Shown: positions 1-9,588, counted from the stretch's first letter. The stretch is 38,229 nt of DNA from Chitinophagales bacterium (GCA_013298955.1 JAAFJT010000043.1:1-38229); one strand, 5' to 3'. Program-made: numbers and translations. The notes: a model not told the origin generated them from the sequence alone.

Positions 1-1
1 A

Positions 2-76
2 AAGGAAGTCCCTACTGCATTTGATGCGAAGGGGATAGAGGGCGTACGAGTAAGTCCAGTGAAAGTAGCTGCATAG
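2..76 (+). CDS. Possible 3' tail of a gene cut by the window edge
   Basis: One plus-strand frame is open from base 2 to a TAG at 74-76 and reads KEVPTAFDAKGIEGVRVSPV followed by KVAA. The composition looks protein-like, but 24 open codons can occur by chance, and I do not recognise the peptide. It ends 4 bases before the stop codon of the truncated ATPase on the other strand. It may therefore be the far side of an insertion or deletion junction. Confidence 0.2.
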   Translation, partial: KEVPTAFDAKGIEGVRVSPVKVAA

Positions 77-80
77 CTCA

Positions 81-401
81 CTACACAAAGTAATTTCTAT
101 ATTTTTCTATAAAATTACTAACTATATGAAACGCTTGTAACCAATTTTGAGGCTGCAAAAGGCTAAGAGGCAGGTCAAACGCACGAGCGATTGTCAAACC
201 AAAATTTTCTAATTGTTCAGGTTGTGTTGACTCGTTCAAACCTGCGAATTCAAGAAGTATCTTTTTTTCATATACGGTTTGAATGAGATACGTTTTTCCA
301 ACACGCCTGCGACCATAAACGGCTATTAATTCAGCATGCGGTGATTCTAATGCTTCTTGTAAGACCATAATTTCGGATTCTCGACCGATTAGATTTTCCA
401 T
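81..401 (-). pseudogene. Truncated AAA-family ATPase (N-terminal part only)
   Basis: The 106 residues begin MENLIGRESEIMVLQEAL and carry a Walker A-type loop, GRRRVGKTYL, at about residues 30-39. This matches the start of the archaeal-type/DUF234-like AAA ATPases, which bind ATP and are usually several hundred residues long. Here the frame stops just after the first helices, where the Walker B strand would be expected, so the protein lacks Walker B, the sensor motifs and any C-terminal domain. The start is supported by an AAGGA element 5 bases upstream of the ATG, unusual in this window. The gene is probably a remnant; a deliberately short protein is less likely. Its upstream region holds the 52-bp tandem repeats. 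Confidence 0.6.
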
Positions 402-424
402 AAGAGTCCTTTTTAGTTAAAAAG

Positions 425-545
425 AGATTTGGCGAATAATAATTTTTATTTTACGCCAAAAGTACTACAAAAAAGCAGATTTGGCGAATAATAATTTTTA
501 TTTTACGCCAAAAGTACTACAAAAAAGCAGATTTGGCGAATAAAT
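425..545. repeat. 52-bp tandem repeat, about 2.3 copies, with inverted TTTGGCG/CGCCAAA sites
   Basis: Units begin at 425, 477 and 529 and the two full copies look identical. Each holds TTTGGCG and its complement CGCCAAA (for example 428-434 and 454-460) separated by about 19 AT-rich bases. The third copy retains only the first half-site. The array lies in the upstream region shared by the truncated ATPase (minus) and the HD-Pnk gene (plus). It could be an operator cluster or simply a duplicated hairpin. The rest of 402-695 shows no gene. Confidence 0.8.
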
Positions 546-695
546 TCTTTTTAAAACAACAAAATTTTTATACATGCAAGCTATAATTGGCAATAAATCC
601 ATTCAAAAGGCAACCTAACAAATAGGGACATTCTCTACGAAGGCAATTGCTTTCTTTTTACTATCTTCGCCCCAAATAACAATCGAATTATTTTT

Positions 696-1784
696 ATGAT
701 AAATCAATATTTTAAGGCGGATGATACGTTGGATTGGGATTTCTTAAATCAACAATCGTGGATAGAGGATATGGAAAATTGTCCACAGGAACCCGATTGG
801 CATGGTGAAGGGAATGTTTTAATCCATACTCAATGGGTGATTAAGGCATTACAACAATTGCCGGCTTATTTAAAGTTGTCTTTGGAGCATCAAAAGGTGT
901 TAACCTTAGCGGCATTGTTTCACGATATTGGCAAACCTGCAACCACTTGTGTGGAAAATGGTCGCATCACCGCACCTAAACATGCGAAAGTGGGTGAAAA
1001 AAAGACGCGCCATTTGCTTTGGGATTTGGATAGGGAGACCCGAGAGGCGATTTGTGCTTTGGTGCGCTTGCATGGAATGCCTTTGTGGAGTTTGGAAAAG
1101 GATAATCCGAATGCTACGGTGATTGAAGCGAGTTGCCGGGTGTCGAATGAGTGGATTTGGATACTTTGCTATGCCGATATATTGGGGCGTATTTGCGAAG
1201 ACCCAGATGATTTGTTGGAACGATTGGCGTATTTTAAAGAATTATGTTTGGAAAATGAGTGTTTTTATGAAACAAAAGTATTTTTTAATCCGCATAGCCG
1301 TTTTAAATTTTTCTATGAACGCCATGATTATCCTCAATATATTTATGATGATACGGGTTTTGAATTGGTTTTAATGTGCGGCATCGCTGGGAGTGGGAAA
1401 GATACGTATCTTAAAAAGCTGAATCTTCCAGTAGTTTGTTTGGATGATTTGCGCGAAACGATGGGGGTAGTGCATGGCGATACGAGAGGTCAAGGGCATG
1501 TGATTCAAAAAGCGTACGAAATGGGAAAGGCGTATTGCGCTGCCAAACAGTCTTTTATTTGGAATGCGATGAATTTGACAGCAGATTTGCGGATGAAACT
1601 GATTCGGAAGTTTTATGTGTATCGACCCAAGTATAAGATTATTTACATTGAGACACGGATGGAAAATATCTTGGAACGCCGAAAGGCGGATATTCCAGCA
1701 AAACACCTTTGGAATATGCAGCATTCATTGGAAATGCCGATGATAACAGAGGCACATGAAGTGCTTTATTACCGAAATGATTAA
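696..1784 (+). CDS. HD-Pnk: bifunctional HD phosphoesterase / 5'-OH polynucleotide kinase
   Basis: The 362-residue protein joins two enzymes. The N-terminal HD phosphohydrolase (about residues 30-200) shows H36, the H76-D77 pair in FHDIGKP and D161 in CYADILGR. The C-terminal P-loop kinase (about 225-362) has GIAGSGKDT at 229-237, the DDLR general-base/phosphate-contact motif of T4 Pnkp-type kinases near 248-251, a WNAMNLT stretch matching the T4 SDTNLN region, and an RMENILERRK lid. This order matches HD-Pnk from Runella slithyformis, which removes 2',3'-cyclic phosphates and phosphorylates 5'-OH ends before ligation. The role here is inferred from that family. No RNA ligase gene lies beside it in this window. 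It converges with the T9SS protein. A plain HD phosphohydrolase is unlikely given the kinase motifs. Confidence 0.85.
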   Translation: MINQYFKADDTLDWDFLNQQSWIEDMENCPQEPDWHGEGNVLIHTQWVIKALQQLPAYLKLSLEHQKVLTLAALFHDIGKPATTCVENGRITAPKHAKVGEKKTRHLLWDLDRETREAICALVRLHGMPLWSLEKDNPNATVIEASCRVSNEWIWILCYADILGRICEDPDDLLERLAYFKELCLENECFYETKVFFNPHSRFKFFYERHDYPQYIYDDTGFELVLMCGIAGSGKDTYLKKLNLPVVCLDDLRETMGVVHGDTRGQGHVIQKAYEMGKAYCAAKQSFIWNAMNLTADLRMKLIRKFYVYRPKYKIIYIETRMENILERRKADIPAKHLWNMQHSLEMPMITEAHEVLYYRND

Positions 1785-1806
1785 AACATAGTTCACATCG
1801 GAGGGA

Positions 1807-1876
1807 GTATAACGTTTAGAGGGTTTTAAACCCTCCAAACGTTGTTGTCGATTATTTAACATGCACCACTTATAGG
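1807..1876. repeat. Dispersed palindromic repeat, copy 1 (possible bidirectional terminator)
   Basis: A hairpin with 16-base arms around one central base spans 1811-1843; its arms (AACGTTTagaGGG.. and ..CCCtccAAACGTT) differ at one position. The flank through about 1876 (GTTGTTGTCGATTATTTAAC, then ACCACTTAT) recurs in inverted orientation at 22931-22995. It fills the space between two convergent genes, where it could stop transcription from both sides. Confidence 0.8.
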
Positions 1877-1913
1877 TTCTATGTCATCCTATGTGAACGA
1901 TGTGTTTTAAAAA

Positions 1914-4900
1914 CTATATTTTACGCATTTTGACGCTTTGAGCAGGTCTGTTAACTGTTTTTAAGGTGACGATATAAGTCCCTTTCAAGAGTGCTTCGGT
2001 CGGAATCAACAGTCGATTGTCCGTCCCCACAGGATAATTTCGTTCTAAAACCACTTTCCCTGCCATATCAGCGATGCTAATTTGAAAATCTTGCGCTGGT
2101 AAATCATGGATTATCAATTGCATTTCTGCTTGAACGGGGTTGGGCGCAATCGTAAATCCTGCCTTACCGCCTAATTCAGGGATTTGTAAAGCGATGATTT
2201 TGGAATAATGGTAAGTAGCATCTATTTCTTTGATTTTCAACCGATAATATTGAATATTCTTTTTTAAATCATCATCCTTGAAATTGAAATATTGAATGGC
2301 TGGAAAGTTGGTGACAGGCACAAAACCGATTTTTTCAAATTTTTGGGCATTGCTCGTTTCAAGAGAACGTTCTATTTCAAAACCTAATACACCCGTCATC
2401 TGTGCGGTCGTCCATGTTAAAAGGGCTGTTTTATTTTCAACCTGCCCCTTAAAATCCAATAAATTTAAAGGCAGCACACCACCTGACCCTGTGGCGGCTC
2501 CCATCACACCGCCAATGCCAAAAGTGCCAAAACCAGTACTGAAAGTAGCAGTCATATAAGGTAAATTACTATCTTCTGCATCCATATTCAAAAGCGTCTC
2601 AATACTACCTCCTGCGGTGGGCGCGGCGGGCGTTACATTCAAAATATTGCCACTACATTTAGAAATACAACCTTCGTTTTTCCAACCTTTGCCCGTGTAA
2701 CTTTCCCAAGCAGTCACTTCTGCAGCCGTATAATAAAAGGTGATTTCATAACGCCCCGTTGCATTCGGATTGGTAGGTATAATTTCCCATGTTTTAGGCA
2801 AAATCGCATGTGCCGGATTGTTATCGGTAAAAGGTTGTGGTGTAAGCGATTGCATACTACTTCGGGTCACACTAACCTGAGTACACCCATAATCGTGTGC
2901 GGATAGATTTTTAATCCGCGCCATGATTTGACCATCGGTAGAGGAATAACAATAGACTTCCGCATTCGCTCCCAGATAGATTTGCGTTGACTCTGTATTG
3001 CGTTCTACCGAAGCCGTTTGCATAGGGGAAAGGGCTGCCAAATTGGTTGTAAATAAACCTCGACCGTGGGTAGCAGCAACTAAGGTGTAATCCGAATTTC
3101 GATATTTTAACATATTAATCCGCACTTTTGCCAAGCCTATACCATTGCTGACCCAATTGGTATTTGAGCCATTTAAATCAATAGTACTCATTACGCCCAA
3201 TTCAGTTGCTAAAAAAACTTGGTCGGCGTTTAATGGGTTGAATAAGCCCCATCGAACTGGAATATCGGGCAAATCGCCTTCCACATTTGCCCAAGTTGCC
3301 CCACCATCCATACTTTCGCGCACGCTGACCACTCCATAATTGGAAACCGTGACCAAAATATGATTGGAATTGCCTTTTTCAACATCAATCGACGAAATAT
3401 AACCACCAAAATAGGTCGCACTTGGCAAAATCGTTATTACAGGTGTGCCATTTGGATTCGTAATTTTGTGTAAAGTGCCTGCTGCGCTACCAATCCAAAG
3501 CGTATTGGTATTGTTAGGGTCGATTTTCAAGGCACCAACGCTGCCTATTAACCCTGTTTTTTTGACCATGCTGGATACGCCCGAAACGCCACTGAGCAAT
3601 CCGCCACTCAACACGCCATAACTGCCGTCTTCATGTCCCGTATATAACAAATTATTCACATCATCATATTCGGTCGGATTGATGAAACGCCCGTAACTAT
3701 TGATATTGGAAGACGTGTAGGTTGCCCAATTATTATTCGTAATCCGATATTTGTTGTAAATATAACTGCTGATTTGCAAATTAGGATTATCGCGGTCAAT
3801 GTGGCAATACGCACCATCGCCACCTGTTACTTCGGTCGTGGTATTGATACTTTCTGTCATAAACTGTTGAGTACCATTGTCTTGTGCGCCTGCTAACATA
3901 TTATTAGAACAAGCTGTTGGGTTGATAGCCACTGCGTAAAATTGAGTTACATTATAGCCCATATTCAAAGCCGTAAAGGTTGGAGTCGCTCCATTGGCAT
4001 TCGTGAGTCGATAAATGCCGCCATCATTCGTAACATAAGCCGTGGTAGAACTATTGGGCGCGAAGGTCAAACTATGTTGGTCTGCATGCGTATCTGCCAG
4101 ACTGCTGCAATTCCACCATTCGCTGATTTGAGTCCAATTTGCACCGCCGTTAGTGCTACGCATGAAATCTATACCGCCTGCAAAAACGGTATTTTTATCA
4201 TTCGGATCCACTGATAAGGTCAAATCGTAGGTGGCTTGTCCTCTTGTGAAATCGTTGCTCGGTGCGCTACAAGCATCACTCCAACTTGGCAATGCCTGTG
4301 CGGTAAAAGTCGGTGCAGCACTCGTCGCGTTGGTAGAGCGCAAAATTCGACCGACTGCATAGATATTCGCCGCATCCAGTCCTTGCGTCATCAGATAGAC
4401 GTAACTGTCATCATTGGGCGCGACGGCAATCTCAATACGTTGTTCGTAGGCATTCGACGTGAAAATCTTCGTCCAAGTCGCTCCATTATCAGTGGAACGA
4501 TAGACTCCATCTGAAAAAAAGAGACCATTGGAGGTGTAAATCGTTCCATTCGCTCCAATTTCAATATCTGTATGCGTACTGCCTACATTGTCACAATTTG
4601 CCATACCGCCTCTTGTCGGCATTTTAATCAGCGTCCAAGAGTTGCCATTATCGGTAGAACGGTAAATACCGCCCATATCGCAATAAGCCGCGCCTTCAGT
4701 TGCCGCTAAAACGGTTCCATCAGACGTAACCACTATTTTTTGAATGAAATGCGTGTGTGGAGCCGTATTTTTGCCACTGCCCGGAATGGTATTTTGCAAT
4801 TGCATCCAAGTAACACCGCCGTCTGCTGTTTTCCAAATGCCGCCGCCTTGAACGCCATCGAAATTGTACCAACCTTCGCCTGTTCCAAAATACATAATCA

Positions 4901-5429
4901 ACGGATTCGTCGGATGTTGCGCAAGGGTGGTGATGACTAAATTATTCAATTGATCTGCATTCGTGGGGCGCGACCAAATAGGAGCTGCTGCCGTAATGTC
5001 ATTAGTGAACCAAATCCCACCGCCTACACTACCTGCCCAAACTTTTTTTTGAGTCGCATCATTTTTGTCAAAAAGCAATGTGCGCGTTCTACCACCGATA
5101 TTATTAGGTCCGCGTTCTATCCAAGTGAGTTGAGTAGAAACAGGGGTTCTCAAATGTTGTTGACGCTGCTCTTGGCGCAAAATGGCTTTTAAGGAAGATT
5201 GCAATCGCTCTTGTGGAACGCGTCCAATGGCAGGATCTACTAATTTTTCAAATTCTTGTTGAAAATAGGCTTCTAAAAGCTGTTTTTTGTCTGCTTCTTC
5301 CGTTTTATCATCGAAATCAGATACCATTTCGTTTTGTTTCCATACCAAAGCGGTACAAAGAGTTGCTGCCAATCCGATAGAGATGGCAAACTTGGAGATT
5401 GGAGTACTGTTTTTAATAAAGTTCAGCAC
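1914..5429 (-). CDS. Large secreted beta-propeller protein with T9SS sorting domain
   Basis: The protein has 1171 residues. A hydrophobic segment at about 13-30 looks like a signal peptide. The body carries Asp-box/BNR motifs typical of sialidase- and sortilin(VPS10)-like propellers: GIWKTADGGVTW (195-207), GIYRSTDNGNSW (252-264), GVYRSTDNGATW (307-318), FMRSTNGGANW (about 420-431) and ESMDGGATW (about 705-713). From about 965 there is an immunoglobulin-like stretch (LNLLDFKGQVENKTALLTWT), and the last 80 residues (APNPVQAEMQL to VKMRKI) are a type-A T9SS C-terminal signal. The product should cross the outer membrane through T9SS and be anchored or released. The start codon is GTG (5427-5429); no better ATG precedes the signal sequence. 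The substrate is unknown; Asp-box propellers include glycosidases and pure binding proteins, and I see no clear sialidase catalytic set. Confidence 0.85.
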   Translation of the reverse strand: MLNFIKNSTPISKFAISIGLAATLCTALVWKQNEMVSDFDDKTEEADKKQLLEAYFQQEFEKLVDPAIGRVPQERLQSSLKAILRQEQRQQHLRTPVSTQLTWIERGPNNIGGRTRTLLFDKNDATQKKVWAGSVGGGIWFTNDITAAAPIWSRPTNADQLNNLVITTLAQHPTNPLIMYFGTGEGWYNFDGVQGGGIWKTADGGVTWMQLQNTIPGSGKNTAPHTHFIQKIVVTSDGTVLAATEGAAYCDMGGIYRSTDNGNSWTLIKMPTRGGMANCDNVGSTHTDIEIGANGTIYTSNGLFFSDGVYRSTDNGATWTKIFTSNAYEQRIEIAVAPNDDSYVYLMTQGLDAANIYAVGRILRSTNATSAAPTFTAQALPSWSDACSAPSNDFTRGQATYDLTLSVDPNDKNTVFAGGIDFMRSTNGGANWTQISEWWNCSSLADTHADQHSLTFAPNSSTTAYVTNDGGIYRLTNANGATPTFTALNMGYNVTQFYAVAINPTACSNNMLAGAQDNGTQQFMTESINTTTEVTGGDGAYCHIDRDNPNLQISSYIYNKYRITNNNWATYTSSNINSYGRFINPTEYDDVNNLLYTGHEDGSYGVLSGGLLSGVSGVSSMVKKTGLIGSVGALKIDPNNTNTLWIGSAAGTLHKITNPNGTPVITILPSATYFGGYISSIDVEKGNSNHILVTVSNYGVVSVRESMDGGATWANVEGDLPDIPVRWGLFNPLNADQVFLATELGVMSTIDLNGSNTNWVSNGIGLAKVRINMLKYRNSDYTLVAATHGRGLFTTNLAALSPMQTASVERNTESTQIYLGANAEVYCYSSTDGQIMARIKNLSAHDYGCTQVSVTRSSMQSLTPQPFTDNNPAHAILPKTWEIIPTNPNATGRYEITFYYTAAEVTAWESYTGKGWKNEGCISKCSGNILNVTPAAPTAGGSIETLLNMDAEDSNLPYMTATFSTGFGTFGIGGVMGAATGSGGVLPLNLLDFKGQVENKTALLTWTTAQMTGVLGFEIERSLETSNAQKFEKIGFVPVTNFPAIQYFNFKDDDLKKNIQYYRLKIKEIDATYHYSKIIALQIPELGGKAGFTIAPNPVQAEMQLIIHDLPAQDFQISIADMAGKVVLERNYPVGTDNRLLIPTEALLKGTYIVTLKTVNRPAQSVKMRKI

Positions 5430-5827
5430 AGGTAGTATGTTTTTGTTGATATAACAGTGAATACTTGGCTTGGAAGGAAAGATTTTGCCGCTGTTATAAT
5501 CGTTTTTTTAAATGGTTTTTGTGATACTTGTCCGAATTGAGTTCATCAATCCGAGCGCAATATTACAATCTTGTAGCGTATTGCGCAATTATTTTTGAAC
5601 AAAATTTAAAATTTATTCAAAAATAAATAACCTTTTGTTAACAAATTTAGAAATAGTGGTGAATCATTATGTTTAAAGAATATTTTTTTATAATATTTGA
5701 ATTATAAACAGGAATCATTCCAATTCTATCCTTTTTTGATAAAAAAATCCGCTAAATCCAATAAATCCACCAAATCCAAGTTTAAACAACCGTACCCGAT
5801 TTTATTTTTTCATTTAAATTATTGCCA
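5430..5827. other. Gene-free divergent upstream region
   Basis: This AT-rich stretch separates the minus-strand propeller gene from the plus-strand OmpA gene and must hold both promoters. I could not fix a convincing TTTG/TAnnTTTG pair. Around 5745-5780 there are short direct words of the type AAATCC repeated several times, resembling one arm of the hairpin family seen at 24100, 25387 and 34776. No ORF with coding character was seen. Confidence 0.5.
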
Positions 5828-6961
5828 TTGAAAAAGGTATCGTTCTTATTGATATTTTTTCCGATATTATTGTTGGCACAAACGCCTTACAATTTGTTGA
5901 TAAATCCAAGTTTTGAGGATGAAAACGTCTGTCCTGAATACCATGCCCGTTGCGCTCCTGAAGGTTGGTGGGAAGCGAATTTGAAAGAAAGTGATTATTT
6001 TACCCAACAAAAAGTATCGAAAACAGGCAATCGCAGCGCGGCTTTTACCGTCATGCACTACCAATATGCCCATACCAAAACGTACTTATACACCCGTTTT
6101 TTGTGTCCATTGGAAAAAGATAAAACCTATCGTTTCACGTTTTGGCTCAAAGCACCGACTTTTGAAATGCGCAATATTGGTTTATTTATGAGCGAAAAAG
6201 ATATTTTAGGACATTTTAATCCAGATTTTATGCTCAAACCAACGATTTTATGCACGCAAAAGGACGCATTAACCAAATTTAAAGCGAATGAATGGATTTC
6301 ATTTTCAAAAACATTTATCGCAAAAGGCAATGAAAAATATTTAGTCATTGGCAATTTTGAACAAGATGACCCGAAAAAGCATGGGCGGCACTCGCATAAA
6401 GTGGATAGATTATTATACCATTTGGACGATATTGTGTTAGAATGCGTTGACACTAATAAAAACATTTTGTGTGAAAACTCAAAGCATTTTTCGGATAGTT
6501 TATATCATTTAGATTTTAGGCATCTTTTGCCCAAATCCCAGATTCCACCTGATGAAACGCCCAGAATCACGCTTGGCACACCTGCAAAAAGGGTCAATCC
6601 TACATTTACAAAACCCAAAATAGATACATTCGTCATTCCAAATATCGTTTTTGCACACAATAGCGATGTGATTACCCCTGCGTTTAGCCAAATTTTAGAT
6701 AGTTTGATTCAAAAAATGGATTTTGAAAAAGTGCGCAAAATGGAAATTATCGGTCATACTGATAATAGAGGCGGGGCTGTTTATAATGAAAAATTATCGC
6801 TTAGACGCGCTCATTCTATTGCTAACTATTTGATTTCCAAACAAATGCGCCCTGATAAGATTACTTGTATCGGCAGAGGCGAAACCATGCCTATCGCTGA
6901 CAACCGTACCGAAATAGGCAAACAAATCAATCGGCGCGTCGAAATAATTTTATTTTTTTAA
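5828..6961 (+). CDS. OmpA-family protein with N-terminal carbohydrate-binding-like module
   Basis: A signal peptide (KKVSFLLIFFPILLLAQ) is followed by NLLINPSFEDENVCPE, the usual opening of Bacteroidota proteins with a galactose-binding-like jelly-roll module (about residues 20-205). A linker leads to a C-terminal OmpA-like peptidoglycan-binding domain (about 270-377) with NIVFAHNSD, the IIGHTDNRGG motif and LSLRRAHSIANYL..NRRVEI. The protein probably ties an envelope or surface binding module to the cell wall in the periplasm. There is no ATG at the start. TTG codons at 5822 and 5828 are in frame, and I prefer 5828 because it gives a standard MKK-type signal peptide. It converges with tamL. 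Confidence 0.85.
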   Translation: MKKVSFLLIFFPILLLAQTPYNLLINPSFEDENVCPEYHARCAPEGWWEANLKESDYFTQQKVSKTGNRSAAFTVMHYQYAHTKTYLYTRFLCPLEKDKTYRFTFWLKAPTFEMRNIGLFMSEKDILGHFNPDFMLKPTILCTQKDALTKFKANEWISFSKTFIAKGNEKYLVIGNFEQDDPKKHGRHSHKVDRLLYHLDDIVLECVDTNKNILCENSKHFSDSLYHLDFRHLLPKSQIPPDETPRITLGTPAKRVNPTFTKPKIDTFVIPNIVFAHNSDVITPAFSQILDSLIQKMDFEKVRKMEIIGHTDNRGGAVYNEKLSLRRAHSIANYLISKQMRPDKITCIGRGETMPIADNRTEIGKQINRRVEIILFF

Positions 6962-7048
6962 AATTTAAATATACTTAAAAAAGGTGACTCCTCAGGCGAA
7001 TCGAGAAGATGCGGAGAAAAAACAAAAAGAATAAAAGTCTTATTTTTT

Positions 7049-7092
7049 TGCGATTCCTACGGAATGACAATGCGATTCCTACGGAATGACAA
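7049..7092. repeat. Tandem 22-bp repeat with inverted ATTCC/GGAAT core
   Basis: Two adjoining exact copies of TGCGATTCCTACGGAATGAC plus AA occupy 7049-7070 and 7071-7092. Each contains the short inverted repeat ATTCC-TAC-GGAAT. The pair ends one base before the tamL stop codon, in the space between the convergent ompA-like and tamL genes, so it lies in both 3' regions. Confidence 0.85.
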
Positions 7093-7093
7093 A

Positions 7094-9547
7094 TTAGAAA
7101 GGTAAGCCTAACCCAAAATTCCAATTGAAATGCTTTTTTTCGATACTTGTATTCCAACGCCGTAACTTATCCGCCTCATCAAATGCATAAGGATACCGCA
7201 ATTTATAGCCCAAATCAATCCGCAACAGCACGTAACTAAAATCAAAACGCAGCGCAACCCCTGACCCAACTGCCATATCTTTATAAAACGCCCGCGTAAA
7301 ATGGGGCTGAATATTCAAATTATCCGTTGGTTTTTTAATCGTCCAAACATTGCCCATATCTAAAAAAAGAGCACTTTCAATCCGCCAAAATAACGGAAAT
7401 CGCCATTCTACATTTGCTTCCAACTTAATATCGCCCGTTTGATATTGCGTACTCGCGCTTTTAGCTTCGGGTGTATTCCCGGGACCAATGCCCCGAATCC
7501 GCCATGCGCGAATACTATTCGGTCCGCCAATGTGAAATTGTTTCAAAAAAGGGATTCCATCCACTTTCGTATCCTCAAAAGGGACTGCCATACCACCCAA
7601 AAGCCGAATCGCTAATTCTTTTTTGCCACCAAAATTGCGCGTATAACGCCCTTCGACTTCGCCGCGAAAATATTTGGAAAAAGGTAACGAATCTTTTAAA
7701 TTATTGACCAACCGTAAAGGCGTTTTAAAACTATTGTAAGCATAATTGATAAGCCAAATCTCACTGCCCGATTGTTCCAATTCACTCCGAAAATACCATT
7801 TTTCACCAAAGGCATTGTTCGGTTTGTCCAATTCAAACTTATATTCTTTGAAAAGAAAACCTGTGGCTAATTTCGGACCCAAACTTTTTTTTAAAAAAAG
7901 ATTGTTTTCTAAAACTTTTCGGTCAAAAATAGAATCAATATCGTTTGTCAAAGAAAGCGTAATGCCCGTAGGCGTAATGTTATATCGTTTTGAATACTTT
8001 TCATCTAATTTTAAACCATATTTATAATTTAAATCAAACGTTTGTAACGTAAAATTCTCAATCCGATTGGCGTAACTATAACTAATGGTAAATTGAGTCG
8101 TCCCAGACTCTTGAATATGTCGATAAAAATCACTATTCAATACCCGCATCCGATGATAATATGTCCAAAGTCGAGAAATATTTAAAAATTTAGGAATATT
8201 TAAACCTACTGTTGCTCGCACATCCATTGTTCGCACCTTCGTCGATTGCAACTTTGTAGAAAAAAAATCAACGCCCGCAGAAAGGTTCGCAGTAAAATTT
8301 TCAGCCCCACCAAACAAGTTTCGATGCGCAAAACCAGCATCTAAACCAATCCCATATCGATGTGGGCTGCTATTCTGAACCGTATCATTCACCGAAATAT
8401 AAGAATAATTTAATTCCAAACCAGCATCAAAACTCATCTTATCATGTGGGGTCAATTGAATGTCATAATTAATCCGATTGGAATCACAATCATCGGTAGA
8501 AGGCTTGATTATGATAAACTTATATAGTGACAATCTATCTAATGCTTTGTAAGCATTCCGACCTGAGCGTGCTGAATATCGGTCATTTTTGGCAATCCTA
8601 ATCACTTCTGCCAAACGGTCTAAACGCATATTCCGCGTTTTTTCACTATCCGAAAAAAAACGTTTTCCTGCAATCGTCGTGTCATACACTGATTTTGCAA
8701 TCGGATTATTCACAGGGTGATAATTGGGAAATACCCGAACTTCACCGAGTGAATATTGAATATGTTTGTCTTTATCATTCGGCGAAAGGACGGTTAACAA
8801 TAAATTGACGGGGCGTTTGCCGCCGATAAGGGGCGGCTGATTGCCATAAACCGTCGTATCACTTTCCAATGGCGAAATAAAATTTCGTTTAAATCGGGCA
8901 TAACCAAAATTTTCCATTGATGAAACAAGCCGCAATACTTCTTGTTCATACAATTTGGCATCCAAAGCCTCTCCCTTTTTCAAAAAACTGCGGTCTGCAA
9001 TATCGTTTAACAGCAATTGAATACTCGTATCGGCACACACAAATTGAACAGAATCAATGACATATAAAGTACCCGGATCTACAATATATGTTACATCCGC
9101 CATTTTTTTATAAAACTTCTCATCATACGTAATACTCGGATGCAAATAACCTTTGTTTTGCAAGTAATACGCCATGTTTTTGATGCTTGATTTGGTCAAT
9201 GAATCATCGTAATAAACAGGCGGTTGCGCTTTTCGATAAAACCATTTTTGAAATTGAGCCGTATCAGGATTCTCTTTTTTGCGAAAATACAACCAAGTAT
9301 TGCGCCTGCCATCACTCAAATATTTGCCAATCGGACGCTGTTTGAGCAAGGTTGTCAATTCCGCCGCCAAAACCGATGGCTTCTGAAAACCAACAAATTT
9401 TTTAACTTTCACCTCTTGTTGTGCCAACAGGAATTGGTCTTGCCCCGTTACATAACGACTCAAATTGCAACTTGCCGCCCCAAAACAAGCCCAAATACTT
9501 ATCAAAAACCTTATTTTTAAACGCCATTTTTTTATCAAAACACTCAT
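7094..9547 (-). CDS. tamL: TamL: lipoprotein Omp85/BamA-superfamily outer-membrane protein
   Basis: The 817 residues begin with a lipoprotein-type signal (SIWACFGAASC, Cys about 27), then POTRA-like sequence to about residue 330 and a 16-strand-type barrel to the end. The Omp85 signature appears as GGPNSIRAWRIRGIGPGN (the xRG loop), and the chain ends in an outer-membrane-type aromatic residue (GLGLPF). Bacteroidota carry such TamA-like lipoproteins, usually working with TamB in envelope assembly; tamB is not in this window. The gene starts 41 bases after feoB in the same direction, so it may be read from the feoAB transcript. BamA itself is less likely because of the lipobox and the short POTRA region. 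Confidence 0.8.
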   Translation of the reverse strand: MSVLIKKWRLKIRFLISIWACFGAASCNLSRYVTGQDQFLLAQQEVKVKKFVGFQKPSVLAAELTTLLKQRPIGKYLSDGRRNTWLYFRKKENPDTAQFQKWFYRKAQPPVYYDDSLTKSSIKNMAYYLQNKGYLHPSITYDEKFYKKMADVTYIVDPGTLYVIDSVQFVCADTSIQLLLNDIADRSFLKKGEALDAKLYEQEVLRLVSSMENFGYARFKRNFISPLESDTTVYGNQPPLIGGKRPVNLLLTVLSPNDKDKHIQYSLGEVRVFPNYHPVNNPIAKSVYDTTIAGKRFFSDSEKTRNMRLDRLAEVIRIAKNDRYSARSGRNAYKALDRLSLYKFIIIKPSTDDCDSNRINYDIQLTPHDKMSFDAGLELNYSYISVNDTVQNSSPHRYGIGLDAGFAHRNLFGGAENFTANLSAGVDFFSTKLQSTKVRTMDVRATVGLNIPKFLNISRLWTYYHRMRVLNSDFYRHIQESGTTQFTISYSYANRIENFTLQTFDLNYKYGLKLDEKYSKRYNITPTGITLSLTNDIDSIFDRKVLENNLFLKKSLGPKLATGFLFKEYKFELDKPNNAFGEKWYFRSELEQSGSEIWLINYAYNSFKTPLRLVNNLKDSLPFSKYFRGEVEGRYTRNFGGKKELAIRLLGGMAVPFEDTKVDGIPFLKQFHIGGPNSIRAWRIRGIGPGNTPEAKSASTQYQTGDIKLEANVEWRFPLFWRIESALFLDMGNVWTIKKPTDNLNIQPHFTRAFYKDMAVGSGVALRFDFSYVLLRIDLGYKLRYPYAFDEADKLRRWNTSIEKKHFNWNFGLGLPF

Positions 9548-9588
9548 TTCAATCTATTTTGTTTGAACTCATTCAGCCGTTTTTAGAG

